DNA of 64,000 nt from positions 35,465,583 through 35,529,582 of the forward strand of contig NC_086253.1 of the NCBI RefSeq assembly GCF_021018805.1, in the 5' to 3' direction. The translations under genes were made by a program, and so were the position numbers. Below are positions 14,909 to 28,518 of this stretch, in pieces. The notes beneath the pieces were generated by a model. It searched no databases and was not told where the DNA came from. It saw only the letters and a program-made list of their open reading frames with translations. Numbering within the stretch: position 1 is the stretch's first letter; the number at the start of each line of letters is the position of its first letter. This DNA is from Prinia subflava (taxonomy: Eukaryota; Chordata; Aves; Passeriformes; Cisticolidae).

Positions 14909-15520
14909 AAACAATCCAAAGAACCTGGTCTGTAACCTTTCCTTTCCAGTTCTGTACCTCTTCACAGAGAGACTCTTTTCTTCAGGCATGCACTTTTGTC
15001 TGCTGCATGCAAAGAGGCCCTTTGCAAGCTTTGTACGTACACACCGTGTAAAATCACAGCAGTTCTGTGTGTGTCTGATCTGTGTAGTAGATAGGTGCAG
15101 CACCAGGTTAATTATTAATGTTCTTATCTGGTCTGAGACTGTTACTGTGACTCTGCTGGCCAGTAAATGGTCATTCTTACCAGGAGTGTCACCTCCTGTA
15201 ATCCTGGAAGCGTCTGACCTTTGATCTCGCTGATTCATTGTGTTCGAGATGCCTGCGTTTTCCTTAAGGGAATAGATTTTCCACATCTGTGTTTTTCCCT
15301 TGTGGTTCCCTGATCTGCCAACTATTGTCATTGCAACAATTTCTCTTCTGCCTGTGTTGTTACTTATTTCATGTGGCTCCCGTTCATGTACTCCCAAAGC
15401 TTTGCAGCAACCTTCTCAGTAAGGCTGAGCCAAGGTCACCCAGCTGTGCTGCCCCAGAGTAGTTCTGGGGTCAGAGACCCCGACTCAGAGGCTGTGGGTT
15501 GTGCTCTCTCTATAGTGTAA
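14909..15520. other. Unidentified segment, less AT-rich than its surroundings
   Basis: This stretch follows the LTR directly and is visibly richer in G and C than the flanks. A 192-codon open frame runs on the minus strand from 15397 to 14819, continuing into the LTR. I recognise no domain in it. It has no clear splice signals and crosses the LTR boundary, so I do not call it a gene. It could be ERV internal sequence, an older repeat or host sequence. Confidence 0.3.
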
Positions 15521-17683
15521 GTTAGCTAACTGCTTACATCATAACAACATTTCATGTAGCTCAGAAATCAGCCATCTTAAATTAAAACTCTGTAAATGTT
15601 TCATTCTGTAGTCTTAGATATGACAAAGAATTTGACTTACAGGTTGTAAACCTGAATAATTATTCTGTCTCTGAGAACGGGAAACCTATGATGTCTGAGA
15701 TATGCATGCATGTATATATATATTTATTTTTACAAACCTTTCTGATTTTGAAGGAGGGATTCGGTTACTCTACTGACATCCACAGGAACAGAAAATTATA
15801 TGCTAGGAGCACATCTTAAATGTAAACACATTTTAAGATTTTGGGAGTAAGTGTCACAGGACAAATACAGAATTTCTGTATTTCCTGAGCATTTTGAGCT
15901 TTGAGCTTTATTGAGGGGAATGGGAAGGCACAGTTTGTAACAATACTTGTTTTTCCTAATGGTGATTTCTAGATCTGCTTGGTCTAGACACTGTCTTTCA
16001 TAAAAGGAGGGGAAAAATTCTTAATGAAGACCGTGGAGGGAATCAAATGCTTCATACCTTTGAGGTCAGTGTATAAGTGTAAAAAGTAGAAGAAAATCAA
16101 GAAAGAGCATAATACAAATCAGCTAGATTTTGGAATATGGAATAGAGAGCCATGCTGGAGTGTGAAAAGTAAAATGGAGAGAGAAATAGACTTTGAACAG
16201 AGTGAGAACAGCAGCACTAAAACAACAGTACAAGTTCATGCAATAAGAACATTTTTCTTTCCAGAACCAGAAATGCTGAAAGTATTTAGATCGCTACAAA
16301 ACATTGGACCTAAACCACTGTCTTCAGACACTTTTTCCTCTCTATGACATAATACTTCAATGGGATTTAGCATGTGTCAGGCTGTGATTCATATGCTTGT
16401 TTGTTTTCAGTGAGCACCAAACTTCCAGCCAAAACTTTTGTTTTATTCTGAAAATAAATGAGAGTCTCTTTGACATTGGTGTGAGTCTGGCACTTGTACC
16501 CATTCTGTCATAACAGACTGCACAGATTTCCATTTCAGCCCTTGGCAAAAGAATCTGTGTGCCCAGTTCTCACTGATCTGAATGCATGTCAGGCATCTAG
16601 GGATATTTCATGGGCTGAGAAAGTTGAAAAATGAGAATGACAGATTTGTTTCTTTCCTTTTTGAATACTGTTTTCCTTTTGTTTCTGTGATGAACTTAAT
16701 AATGAGAACTCTGGGTTGGTACTTACTAACTTCTACTTATATGATGTGAAATTAGCATGCAACGTAGAAGTATCTTTATGAAGGAGGAAGAAGGATATGT
16801 GCAGTAGTGGGAAAGATGCATGTCCTTTATTGTTCAAAGAGCATTTTTCAAGTAGAAATTTGGTTTTTCTCTCTTGGCATGGTATAGAAATATATGAACA
16901 GGATTTGTCTTGGAACAAAATTGGATTGTGCTGCAGAGCTGCATTGCACTGGTAGCAAGTGGGCAGTTGCTCATACTACAGCCAGTTTAAAACAAATGAA
17001 GCCCAGCAACAACTAAACAAAATCCTGGAATGTGTACAGTGTTTGTCTCAGCACAGCCATCTTTACTGGTCTGCACAACTAAATGTCTGTAGTCTCACCA
17101 TTCCATTACATGCCAATGAATTAAGTCTCAGCCAAAACACAATTTATTTCAATTCAACCCAAGCTCTAAAGGACCAGTTACCTTGGGTAGATGAAGCTGT
17201 TATCTAGAGCAAGAAAACAGCAGGAATTAAATCTTGTATCTGTCTTTTGTGTTTGTCTACAAGAAAACTCACTTAACCTCCTTTTGTCACAGATCAAAAG
17301 CTGAACTACACTGACTGAGGTGCAAGAAGCAACATTAATAATGTAGTGCCTGGCAGGGTCATGAGCCCGGCCTTAACCCCAAAAAAGAGCAAACAAAGAA
17401 CTCAATACTAGCAGTCCTGGACTGTAAACAGATATTCTGATGCTGTTAATTCAGGTATGTTCTCATCAGATCTCTCTATAAAATTCCAGCTCTAATTTAG
17501 AGTTGTCTGTTCCTTTGTCGGACACCTAAGTTCACATCTTCATAAATACTTTAAAAATTATTTCTGTTAACAATACTCACACTGCACTTCCTGACTACTG
17601 TAACCATTCCATAACGTCTTTCTGAGCATTTAATGAAAAGATTAGGACACTTTCCCTTCTATCTCTGTAAGTCACAGATTGCA

Positions 17684-17686
<3 letters not shown>
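15521..17686. other. No gene seen
   Basis: AT-rich sequence with only short, unconvincing frames. It holds a small TA-rich run near 15712-15730. I see no repeat family that I can name. Confidence 0.5.

Positions 17687-17740
<54 letters not shown>
17687..17740 (+). repeat. 54-base T-run
   Basis: This is an uninterrupted homopolymer of T. It could be the poly(A) tail of a minus-strand retroposed copy, but the sequence after it (17741 onward) does not match a family I know. Exact length is likely to be unreliable in assembly or variable between individuals. Confidence 0.95.
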
Positions 17741-17741
<1 letters not shown>

Positions 17742-20608
17742 TGCTGTAGATTTTAATAAATGATTTGGAGTAAACAGTCTTGAAAAAGCAACAAAAATAA
17801 AAATAAAATCCTATGCTGATATTGTTTTTATAATGAAACCTCAAACAAAAAACCCCAATGCATTTCATCAGTTATGATCTGTGCATTTGGGAATAATTTT
17901 CATTATTCATTTAGGACGACAGCATAAGGTTTATTAATGTCTCCAGAAAGAGTAACAATAATCTTTCTATGTTTATTCTTCTCAGGTTCTGCTTAGCTTA
18001 AGTAATACAATTCTGTTATGATCAAAAAACCAAAACAAAAACTAAATAAACCACCCAACACAAAAAACACTTGAAATTTTTCACAAAAGTGCTGAGTAAA
18101 TTAAAGAGAAGACAAAGTAAGTCATGGCTCTTTTTTTTCCCCCTCTATGAAACAGAACTATCTCCAGTGTCTAAAATTTAGGGTGAAAATATTATCCATT
18201 TTATGGTAATTAATCAATTTTTTCAGTTTGTGGAATCTTTGAAAAAGACAAAATTAAAATTAATATATGATAAGAACTATATTTTTAAACAGAAATTTAT
18301 TAGCACAGTATACCTTTTGAATTTTTTGTCTGTCAGAAGTAATATTGGAATGGTTTTATGAGTGGCTTTGGATCTGCTTCAGCTCTGTGACTTCAGCTTG
18401 TGACTTTTGATTAATGAATGAATATATTTATTATTCCACTTATAGATCATGGAGAGCTGCAACTCAGCAACTCAATTTTTTTTTCTCCCTGTAGATTAGT
18501 AGGTGTGAGACAAATATATGTAATGTTCATATGGATCTATAGTGAATTATGCAGAATTATTGCTCTATAAAAGGAATGTGATAGCAATAGATTTTTCATA
18601 TTCTGAACATTACAAGTTTCTCTGTCCCCTCAATTTTTTTTCTGTTGTTCAAGTCCCACTAGAATCTGCTTATACTTTGCCCAAAGCTTCCCCCTGTCCA
18701 TGACTACCTGTTGTTCATGTCACATTTATTTGTCTATAGAACATGTAGCAGGAAAATGCTTTTGTGTTGAATTACACAAAACCCAGTAATCAACATGTAA
18801 GAAGATATTTTTTTAAAATGAACAAAGTTTTTATCTTGGTAATTTCAATCCTTTATGATAAGTATTCATTTAAAAGAGTCATTTCTTGACATCACTGAAT
18901 AATGCCTGTGACTGTAACATTCTCTGACCTTGGAAAGAAGTCATGCACACTAAAAAGGTTACCACAGTCCTGTAAAAGGCCTGCTTCTTTGAAGGTCAAA
19001 AACATCACCTTGGAAGTTTGATTTGAAATAATTAAAAAACCAAAATTTATTAAGTCAACAATTCAAAAATTTGAAAGCTGTTTCTTAGCTTTAGAATAGC
19101 CAAAGAGGGTTAAAATCCCGATGATCCATGGATCTCCTGTTTTTTTCAAAAATTTTGTTTCAAATGTTAAGTACTTTTTTCCCTAGAATACCAAGTCATA
19201 AATGCCTCTTTCAGTATTATCAGACTGACATCTTTTTGGTTTGTTGCAGTTAGATATTCTTTGATCATGAAGGCTCTTATTGCATTATTTAACAAAAGTA
19301 CTGGAGCCCTGAGGTAGAGGCTTGGGAAATTCAACTGAAAGCAGTTTCCATAAACTCCTACTTGATTAAATTATTTCTGAACAATTTGTTAAAGCCCATT
19401 AAATGGAAACATTTGGGCATCACATACTTGTGTGATGTCTGACTTGGCTAATTGTGTCTTCAGGCCTCAAAGGCTCAAAGGCTTAGCTCAGTGCAAGAGT
19501 GGTGCACCTCTGATGTACGAGTCGAAAGCAAAAGTGTAGAAAAAGAAATTCTGACTCTCTCCCTGCCTGTCCTTTGCTCCCAGACTTCTCACTGTGTATC
19601 AGTCAGGGACAGGTTGTTTCTCAAAGGCTTTCTGTGTCCAAGAGGTCTCAATCAGCATTTTGGGATGAATGTACCTGTCCATTTGATACACACAGCCAGC
19701 TTATCAAAACCAGTCATGCGTGCATAAACCAAATGCAGGATGATGGCAATATTTTGAATTCACAAAAAGAACCCATAAAATTTTGTTGCAGTTAAAGAAA
19801 ATTATTGTAAAGTATTTCATTACTGTTTGTTGTCAATATTAATTAGAGAAATACAGATATCAACATTCACAAAATGTGTAGGTATGCGTGTGTACTAGCT
19901 ATCAGATAAAGTGCTTTATCTGTTAAAATGAAGAAAAAAAAAAGCCTAGTCCTAATACAGACAACTTAAAAAAATGTTGCTATCTTTATGAGACAACTAT
20001 ATATTTTCATGTAGCTAAGAAAAATCTCATCATTTTAGTTGGTTTTGCAACAGACACTTTGGCACTGACAAACACGCAGGCTTAAGGGGGAATTGAAAAC
20101 ACCCAGGCTGAGGTGTTAGAAAATAATTGCTTCATAAAACTAAAGTTTATTTCTCAGTGGTCCCAGCCTTTCTTAAAAACAGACCTATCCTTACTTGCTA
20201 CAGGGGACTTCATATTGTAAGGTTTGCTTTATGTACAAATGGAGGTGTTCTGCAGATTATACCTTTCACCTATGAGAGAGTATAAAAAAATGGGGAAAAA
20301 AAATAAAAGCAATGTGTTTGCCCTAAAAAATTCATGGGCAAGACCACTAAAAATTTTTATGTCGAATTAATGTGAGAAGCTGACTTGTTAGTATATATAG
20401 CTTTAAGGTTTGTATTACAATAATCAACAATTTTGGCAAAAGCCATGAGGAAAATAAGTAAGTGCACTAGATGTTACATTATTTAAGCTATTTAAGAAAC
20501 ACTGTGAACACTTTAGTTTCTAGTGTGTGTAAATATGTCCTGGAGAGCTGATTCACCAACTGTATGTTTTGGTACTTTATTTTTGTTCTGTTTGTTTTTG
20601 TTTAGGGG
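17741..20608. other. No gene seen
   Basis: AT-rich sequence. A patch at about 19440-19730 has somewhat more balanced composition and a 91-codon frame, but no recognisable domain, splice signal or repeat match. Confidence 0.5.
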
Positions 20609-20664
20609 ATTTCATTTCATTTCATTTCATTTCATTTCATTTCATTTCATTTCATTTCATTTCA
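20609..20664 (+). repeat. (TTTCA)n pentanucleotide microsatellite, about 11 units
   Basis: The unit TTTCA is repeated without interruption and the array ends in CACTTTTT. It is a simple pentanucleotide array, likely to be length-variable. Confidence 0.95.
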
Positions 20665-22675
20665 CTTTTTTATTTAGTTGTTGTTTCTATGTATAGAATG
20701 TGAGTCTTAGCTCTTCATAGAAGAAGGTTAGTATTTGAGCCAAATGACACTTGGTAGCAATGGGTATATTTACTTTTTCCAGTGAATGAAAGACTGGGTA
20801 GATGCATCAGCTTAACTTCTATTGAACCATTTCAAACTGCCCTCCAACAACTCCAATTTTAATTTCTGAAATTTAGTGCATACTGCCTGAAGTTTCAGTC
20901 TGCTTTCACACTTTTACACTTTTTTTTTTTACCAGAATGGCAGTTTTAAATTTTGCACGTATCAAAGATAGAAATTATCATATCAGATTATTTTTTCCAG
21001 TTAGGTTTTGAGGACTTTTACTAATAAAAAAGGCACCTAAAATTGACTAGGACAAGTGTGATTTGAAAGTGAACTAACAATATTGTCTGAAATTTTGATT
21101 ATGGTCTTTAAATGAATATTGTACATGAACCTGGATATTCCTAAATCAGCAAACTTGAAATTAGCAGTTATTTTAAAAATGTTTCTTCCATCATTTAAGT
21201 TAAGCTTTCAGAATCTTAACAACTAATTTCTCTGAAATTAACAGATGTAAAAATTGTGCAAAAGACTCCTGAACTGTACATAAACAAATCCAAAATTAAG
21301 TAAATAATAAGAGAACCATTAACTAAATAATTCTCAAGTAATAGGGGTCCAACTCAGCAGTAGGAAGAGTCTCACTGGCAGAAAACAAGCTAAAACTCCC
21401 CAGAGCATAGGCAGATAGAGCAAGAATCTTTGCTCCAGATTTACTGGTCAGAGTATTGATCCTATTTTTTATCAAACAATACAATACAAATACAATACAA
21501 AATTATTATGACAGTAAATAATTAAATCACACGATAAATCTGTGGGAGTTTAATTTAAAAGTAGCAAAGGATAAATGTGGCTGTTATAAGGCAGTGACAT
21601 TTTTTGATTTCTATCTAGGACTGTGCTGCAGGTAACTATCTCTAATTAACACCTCATATCAAACATGGAGAAGACGGCACACATATAACCATTTGGGACC
21701 GATGTTAGATCCTCAGAAAAAGCTTTCTATCCTGGCAAGTAATTATAGAGGTGAAGAGAGTGGGAAAAACACTTATACTGAAATTAGCCACACCAGTGAA
21801 GCCTTTGCAATTGAATCAGCAGTTGAGAAAAAAAAATGTAGATGGACTAGAAAAATGAACACATTTGTTTTCTAGTCATAAAGCAGATAATCAGAATACT
21901 AGATGATCTGCAGAGTATTTAATTGCTGTTGTGGTGAGCATCTATCACACATTAGTGCTGTTACGGATGTTGCTTAGGGTTTCATTTTAGTCAAATCACA
22001 TAGCTGTACTTGTGTGAGTTGTACTGAAATAGATGACATTACTCACCTGACTAAGCTTAGCAATATTTTACCCATTAGCTCTTAATTTGTGGGTTAAATT
22101 TCTTTTCATAAATAGTTTATAGGTATCATGTTGCTTCTTGCACATTCATTTCCTTTTTCAGAAATCATCTTTGAGTGTTGGTTTATACTGAAAGCAAGTT
22201 GCCATTAAAATCATTATTTGCCTTCATGAGAAAGACTAAGTAGCACTAATTCTGCTTTCCATTGTTAAAGGTTTTCAATAAATTGTAAACATGAGAACAA
22301 CTGACCTTGGGGAAAAATGATGACTGTAAGGTATATAAAAATTATGGATATTTTGAAAATAATTTTGAGTCCTTAATGATTATCATTTCTGTAGGTAGTG
22401 TGAGTTATGTTGATTTTCAGATTGGATTAATTTTTTCTCTTACATGCATGTTTTCTTTAATAATCAAATTTCATTGCTAGCATGAGTCAAGGTTCACTAA
22501 CTGATTTTTATCTTCTATACCTCTGTGGTTTGGTTATTTTCCCCCATTAAACTCTATTTTCTCCTAAAATAAAATATAGCATAACTGACTGTGTCCTAGT
22601 ATAAATAAAATAACCATTTCTGTGTCTTCATTATGTACACAGACACATGCTATATGCTCTCCTGAGTATGTTTTC
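20665..22675. other. No gene seen
   Basis: AT-rich sequence without a supported gene or named repeat. Frames are short and show no recognisable motif. Confidence 0.5.
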
Positions 22676-23166
22676 TCATCAAGTTGCAGATGACACCTAG
22701 CTGGACAGGAGTGTTGGTCTGCTGGACAGTGGGAATGGTCTACAGGGGGATCTGGACAGGCTGGATCAATGGGCTGAGGACAACTGTATGAGCTTTAGGA
22801 TGGTGAAATGTGGGGTCCTGCAGTTGGATTTCAACAATCCTATGCAGCACAACGGGCCTGGAGAAGGATGGTTTGAGTGGAGTGGAAAAATTTGAGTTCA
22901 GTGGAAAAAGAACTGGGGGCTGCTGCTGAACATCTGGTTGGGTGTGAGCCAGTGTGTGCCCAGGTGGCCCACAAGGCCAGTGGCATCTTTGTATCAAGAC
23001 TTGAGTGGCCAGCAGGATCAGGGCACTTTAGATCATCCCTCTGTACTCAGCACTGAGTAGTGAGAGTATGTTTCAAGTATTTTGTCCAGTTTTGTGTCCC
23101 TCACTTCAAAAACAACATTGAGGTGCTTGAGCATGTCCAGAGAAAGGCAACAAAGCAGGTGAAGGA
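22676..23166 (+). mobile_element. CR1 LINE, 5' part of a split copy
   Basis: This matches the 3' portion of the avian CR1 reverse-transcriptase frame as I know it. It starts at the 'GCAGATGACACC' block (the A-D-D catalytic region), continues through the block around 'GTGTGCCCAGGTGGCC', and runs to 'GTCCAGAGAAAGGCAAC' before breaking off at about 23166. The frame is broken by many changes. The same element resumes at about 23579 after an antisense CR1. It is an old, 5'-truncated and inactive copy. Confidence 0.85.
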
Positions 23167-23176
23167 TGTAAAATGT

Positions 23177-23578
23177 ATCACAGATTCGTAAAATGTTGTG
23201 ATTTGGAAGGGACCCACAAGATCAAGTCCAAATCCTAGCCTTTCACAGGACAGACCCAACAATCCCACCATGTGCCTGAGAGTGTTGTCCAAACATTTGA
23301 ACTCTACCAAGCTTGGTGCTGTGACCACTTCCCTGGGAAACTCTTCCCAACACCAACCACCCTGTGTGTGAAGAACCTTCTCCTGACATCCCAACTTCCT
23401 CTGATCGACCTTCATGCTGTTCCCTTCAGTTCTGTCATTGCTCACCAGAAAGAAAAGAGCTTATCCCTCTGCTTCCTCTCATAAGGAAGCTGGATATCAC
23501 CAGCTCCCCACCATCCCTTCTACAACTTCATCACTGTGCCCTCTTCTCAAAATTTCACATCTTTCTTCTATGTCCTGG
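23177..23578 (-). mobile_element. CR1 LINE nested inside another CR1, minus strand
   Basis: Read on the plus strand, it begins with the reversed CR1 3' end (ATCACAGATTCGTAAAATG, then TTGGAAGGGACCCACAAG). It then runs backwards through the 3' reverse-transcriptase region, including blocks resembling 'CTTCCCTGGGAAACTC' and 'CACCAGAAAG'. It interrupts a plus-strand CR1 whose two halves lie on either side, so this insertion is the younger of the two. No convincing target duplication is visible, which is usual for CR1. Confidence 0.8.
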
Positions 23579-23998
23579 GTGGAGTGGCTGAGGGAGTGGA
23601 TCTGTGAGCCTGGAGAGGAGGAGGCTTAGAGAAGACCTTTCTGCTCTTTACAATTGCCTGAAAGGAGGTTGTAACAACGTGGGAATCAGTATCTTCTACC
23701 ATGTTGCATGCAAAAGGATGAGATAAAATGGTCTTAAATTGCACCAGCAAAGTCCAGATTAGATTAAAAAAAAAAAAAAAAAAAAATCACTGATTGGATA
23801 AGCATTGGAATAAATTTCTCAGGGAGGTGCTGCAGTCACTGTCTCTGGAAGAGTTTGAGGTGTCTGGATGTGGCACTTGGGGATAGGTTTAGGGGTGATT
23901 ATGGTGGTGATGGGTTGATGGTTGGAAAGATGAACTTGAAGATCTCTTCCAACTTTGATGATTCTTTGATTATGTGCTTATGTTCTCTGATTATGTCA
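23579..23998 (+). mobile_element. CR1 LINE, 3' part of the split copy
   Basis: This continues the element broken at about 23166: the block 'CTGGAGAGGAGGAGGCTTAGA' region is followed by the C-terminal part of the reverse-transcriptase frame. It ends in the typical CR1 tail TCTTCCAACTTTGATGATTC with degenerate ATTCTNTG-type repeats. An internal A-run lies at about 23766-23786. The coding frame is broken. Confidence 0.85.
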
Positions 23999-25632
23999 TG
24001 CAGAACAACAGAATAATGACTTTGTCTGAGTTACAAAATTGTCTTATCTTCCTTTTAAATAAGAATAACTAAATATTTCCAAAATTCCATAACATATACT
24101 ATGCTTGTATGCAAGAATCACAGTTCTTTACTTCAACCTCTTAGTTCCTTTATTGAGAAGTGAGCTAGTCCAATTTACTTAAATGGTACTGCAGTGCAAG
24201 AGCATGTGCAGGGCATGTGTCCAGGTTGCATCCTGTCCTGTGGTTCCTGAGATAAAAGCACACCAAATGACTATTTTTTTTTTTTTCATGAAGAAAGAAG
24301 GTGCTCCAGGGAACAGATAAGCAGAATTTTGAATTTCTATCTAATTGTGGAACTAGTTTTGAATACCTAATAACAGACCGTATAACTTAGTGCTGGTGTG
24401 TTTGATCAAATGTTTCTTTAGGTTGCTAAAGATGAGCTATACTGCTTTCCAAAGGCTTTTACATAATTTGTTTTTAACTCCTGCAATGATTCTTCCTTTC
24501 ACTTGCTGTTTACTTTCATTTACCAGTCATTTTAGCAGCTTGGCTCATTTAGTTTATGTGATGGCACTTGTTTATCCATGACAACTCATGTTATTAACTT
24601 CACATACAAAATGCACCATTATGAAAAAAAATCTGCCAAAAAGCAGGAGCTGTAATCAAATACTTCATACAAAAATGAGTTATGTCTCTGAATACCATAT
24701 GAAATGACCCATTTTTCAGTACCCAAACCACCTTAGAATTTATCATTCATTCTGTTTTCTCATGTACTATGGATTATTAGCTAACAGAAATGTTTTACAT
24801 ATCAAATGCAAGTTGGGATTGATAAAATAATTTAATTACACTATTAAAAAATATCAAACCCAAAACCAACCAACCAAACAACATACCCAACCCTCAAAAA
24901 ATAATAAAAGAACAGCAACAACAACAACAAATTCCAATCCCCCAACCAACCAAAAAAACTCACCAGCATTCATTTTCATGTATTGGTAAACTATATGTAA
25001 TTCATATTTTTTATAGCCAACTTGGCAGTTTCTTATTCCTTTATGAATAAATTCTGTTGCTTTTGCTCAGAAAACACATAGGACATACATATTATCATTT
25101 TTCAAAAGACAATACTCTGTGTTTTTGGAACTATCTTTTCCCAGAACATGCAGTGCCTTACTGGATATCTCCCTTGTTTTACTCCAGTTTTGGTGAATCT
25201 AATATACTGAATTATATCCGTTTCCTTATCACTGAAGGAGGGAAATCTGCACAACTCGTAATAGTATACGTTCCAATGGACACGCCTTTTCAATGCAAAC
25301 CTTTATTTTCAATTCTGCTTGAACTTAAGCACCCTGTTTTTCTTCATTTTGTTAATATAATATCAAGATGAGTCATTGCTTGTTCTTAGTGTAACCCACT
25401 TTATGAGTTACACTGACATCTTAGACATATCTATGTCTATCTATCTATCTGTCTCTTTATCTATCTCCATGTGAGTCTATGTATGTAAATACACAAAAAG
25501 CAGAGATCTAAATTTTTGAAAAATCCCCCCACTCATAGAGAAAAAAGCTGTATCTGAATTCAACGTAGAGAGAGCAAACATACAATTAGACTGCTGAAGA
25601 AAATGTCCAAGCAGCCTTGCTGAAAGGGCTTT
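23999..25632. other. No gene seen; small simple repeats
   Basis: AT-rich sequence. Contains a short CAA-rich patch near 24914-24930 and a short imperfect CTAT tetranucleotide run near 25430-25470. No gene is supported. Confidence 0.5.
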
Positions 25633-26180
25633 AGAATCACAGGATTCTAGAACAGTTTGGGTGGGAAGACATCTTAAAGATAATCTAGTTCCAACCAGTC
25701 TGCCCTAGGCAAGAGTACCTCACACTAGATCAGGTTGCTCAAAGCCAATCTGGATTTGAACACTTCTGTGGATGGGGCACACACAGCTTTTCTGGGCAAC
25801 GTGTTCCAGTGCCTCACCACCTTCACAGTAAAGATTTTCTGTCCAATATTTAATCTAAACCTTCTCTTTTTCAGTTTGAACCCATTCTCCCTTGTCCCAT
25901 TACTACATGACCTTATAAAAAGTCCCTCTCTTTCTTTCTTGTAGGACCCCTTTAGGTACTGGAAGGCTGCTCTAATGCCTTGCAGTCTTCTCTCCTTCAG
26001 ACTGAGCAACGCCAACTCTCTCAGTCTGCCTCCATAGAAAAGATGATTCAGCCCAGTGAGTATTTTTTGACCCTCCTCTGGACTCATTGACATTTTTATG
26101 CTGCGGCCCCCAGAGCTGTACACACTTCTTTAGACAGGGTCTCGTGAGAGCGCAGTGGAGGAGCACAGTCAGCTCCTGAG
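25633..26180 (-). mobile_element. CR1 LINE 3' end with an open ORF2 C-terminus
   Basis: On the minus strand this is the last part of the CR1 reverse-transcriptase protein. A 132-codon frame from 26123 to 25725 reads through recognisable CR1 blocks, including LRELALLSLKERRLQGI, AAFQYLKGSYKKEREGLF and VRHWNTLPRKAV. The element ends at about 25633 with a CR1-type tail (AGAATCACAGGATTCTAG on the plus strand). It lacks the catalytic domains and is 5'-truncated, so it cannot be active. The open frame over this length suggests a younger copy than its neighbours. It is not a host gene. Confidence 0.9.
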
Positions 26181-26286
26181 GCATGTTGGAACCAGTAGCT
26201 TCAAAAATAATGGTTTAGAAAGTAGAAGGGTGTTGAGAAGAACTTTTTCACAATCAAAAGTCCTGACTATATCACTCGTAAAAGAA

Positions 26287-26385
26287 TTACAGAATCACAG
26301 AATATGCCAAGTTAGAAGGGACCCACAAGGATCATTGAGTCCAGCTCCCGGCCATGCACAGGATGATCCTCAATGCCTCTGAGTT
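26287..26385 (-). mobile_element. Short CR1 LINE 3' end, minus strand
   Basis: The plus strand reads ACAGAATCACAGAATATG followed by AGAAGGGACCCACAAGGATC and GAGTCCAGCTCC, the reversed 3' end of CR1. Only about 100 bases are present. It is separated by about 100 unassigned bases from the CR1 piece just upstream, so it is a separate insertion. Confidence 0.85.
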
Positions 26386-28490
26386 CCTGCTGATACAAAT
26401 CTTAATTGGAAAATATTTCATTAAGTTATGAAACAATAGTAAACACTGTTTTAGTAACTAGTATCAGTAAAATGAAGGCATCCTGTTTAGCTAATGTCAG
26501 CTCAAGCTTCATTAATACTCATGAGAAGGAATTTTTTTGTCAGAGCTAGAGCTACAGCTCTAGTTCAACCTTCATACTAGAGTTTTTTGTTTAAATTTTA
26601 ACTGTTATTTAAAAAAAAGATCCTGGATTATGTCTGTATTTTTAGGTATGATTGGTGACTTTAACTTAAGTTTACCCTCCATTTAACCAGCACTCCAGTC
26701 CTGTCATCAACAAAAATTTGAGTTTTGAGGGAAATCCATGACCAGATTAAACTGTTGGCAGTTCTGACAAAGCAACATTGTTAATGTTGCCATGGCAGAA
26801 ATTCCACATAATTTAGTACTGAAGGCCTTTGTTGTTTTGGTGTTTCTTGCCTTTTATGTATTGCCTGAGTCCTGTGTATGCAGAGATAACATTCATATGT
26901 ATTGCATTGCAACTCTTGCTTCACTTTGGATTTATAAATGATTCACAACAAATTCAGTCATACTGTATGTCTTCAAAAGTATGGTACTCTATGAATAACC
27001 AAGTCCCTGGGGTAGACAGAAAATTATTCCACACACATTTGAAATAACTTTCAGGATTATGCAAGTGAGGATGATGATGGAGTTTTATGTTCTAGAGTAT
27101 AAGAATATGATAATGTCATATATTCATTTGAATAAATGATAAATATGCTTCCACTGTCTTAACAAATGAAGCAATTTAAAATGTAAGTTGAACAACAATA
27201 AGGGCTCAGGAGGGATAAGTCAAAGCAGAAAATAAAACCAGAGCTAAGACAGCAACAAAAAACAGAAAAGCAATGAGCTCCAAAGGAAAAATATGGAAAA
27301 AACCCTAAGTATCATATCCCAGTGTGGCCCTGTTCACAATTATGCATACTGAGCAGTGTTTATGGGTATTTAGAGCACTGAAGCATTGTCCATAGCTCTG
27401 ACATGAGGAGTCAGAAGATGTTGTAGGTCATGGAATTCACTGGTACCCAGACTCTTCTCTGCAAAATATGACTGACCAGTCACATATCAAGGTTAACAGT
27501 CCTTTGAAAGGATGTATAAGATTCTAGAAAAAAATGAAAGGAGCTGTGTTAAGCTACTGTTAACATTAAACTAACAGAATATGAATGTGTGTTCAAAATG
27601 GGACAAATACTGTGTATATATGTGGGAAATCCTTTTTTCTGTAAATATAAGGGTCAATTTTAAAATAATCAGGCAAAAAATAAACATCTCAAGGAGTAGG
27701 TATATAAAGAGGGTAATATTCTTTAGACTATTAAATAAACCTCTCAAAGGTAAATCGTCTTTTATAAGTTTGTGATACCTTCTTTGCCGTTAGACTACTT
27801 ATCTAAGAGTTTACCAAACTCAACCAGCTCCTAAGAATTAAGCAGTTTCTGGCTAAATATTTCCAATCCAGATTTGTTATTCTTTATTCACTTTTACTGT
27901 GAAGTTTTCACCCACTTTTCATTTGAGTAAATCTTTGTTGTGGTTCAGCTATAAGAGATGTAATAAAGTGGCCAGATTAGAGAATTAGAAGGGAAGGGTA
28001 AGGCCATCCTTCCACTGACAGAGCACGTGTGCTAGTGTCAGAAACTGTAACTTTAGGTTTGCAATATTTAATACTGCAGCTGGTAGTAAAGCCAAATTAG
28101 TTACAACTTTGGAAATTTTATTCTGTGTTGCAGAAAAACACAGAATTGTGATAGTGGAGTCTCTGGGTTTTCTTTAGGATTAAGATTAACGGATTTCCAT
28201 TTCTCACATGGGCACCATAAATTAACCTCAGCAGGCACTCCTTGCTTCCTTTACTCCAGTGATTTTAACTCTTTGCTGCCCAGGAAACATTATCCATCCT
28301 CTTGGCATTCCACTGCTTTAATAGTGACTGGATTTCAATCTTGGCTTATTTATGGCCAGATTTTGACATCTCAGTACATCACCATTTTAGTAGATGTTTG
28401 CTGACCTTAACAATTTTTTTGTACTTTCAATTTTAATTAAGGGTCATATTCTTCTTTCTCATCATCAAATATCAATGCATAGGATGTGTC
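26386..28490. other. No gene seen
   Basis: AT-rich sequence with no supported coding region or named repeat. Confidence 0.5.
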
Positions 28491-28518
28491 TTGCTATTTA
28501 TTAGAGAAATAGATTCAT

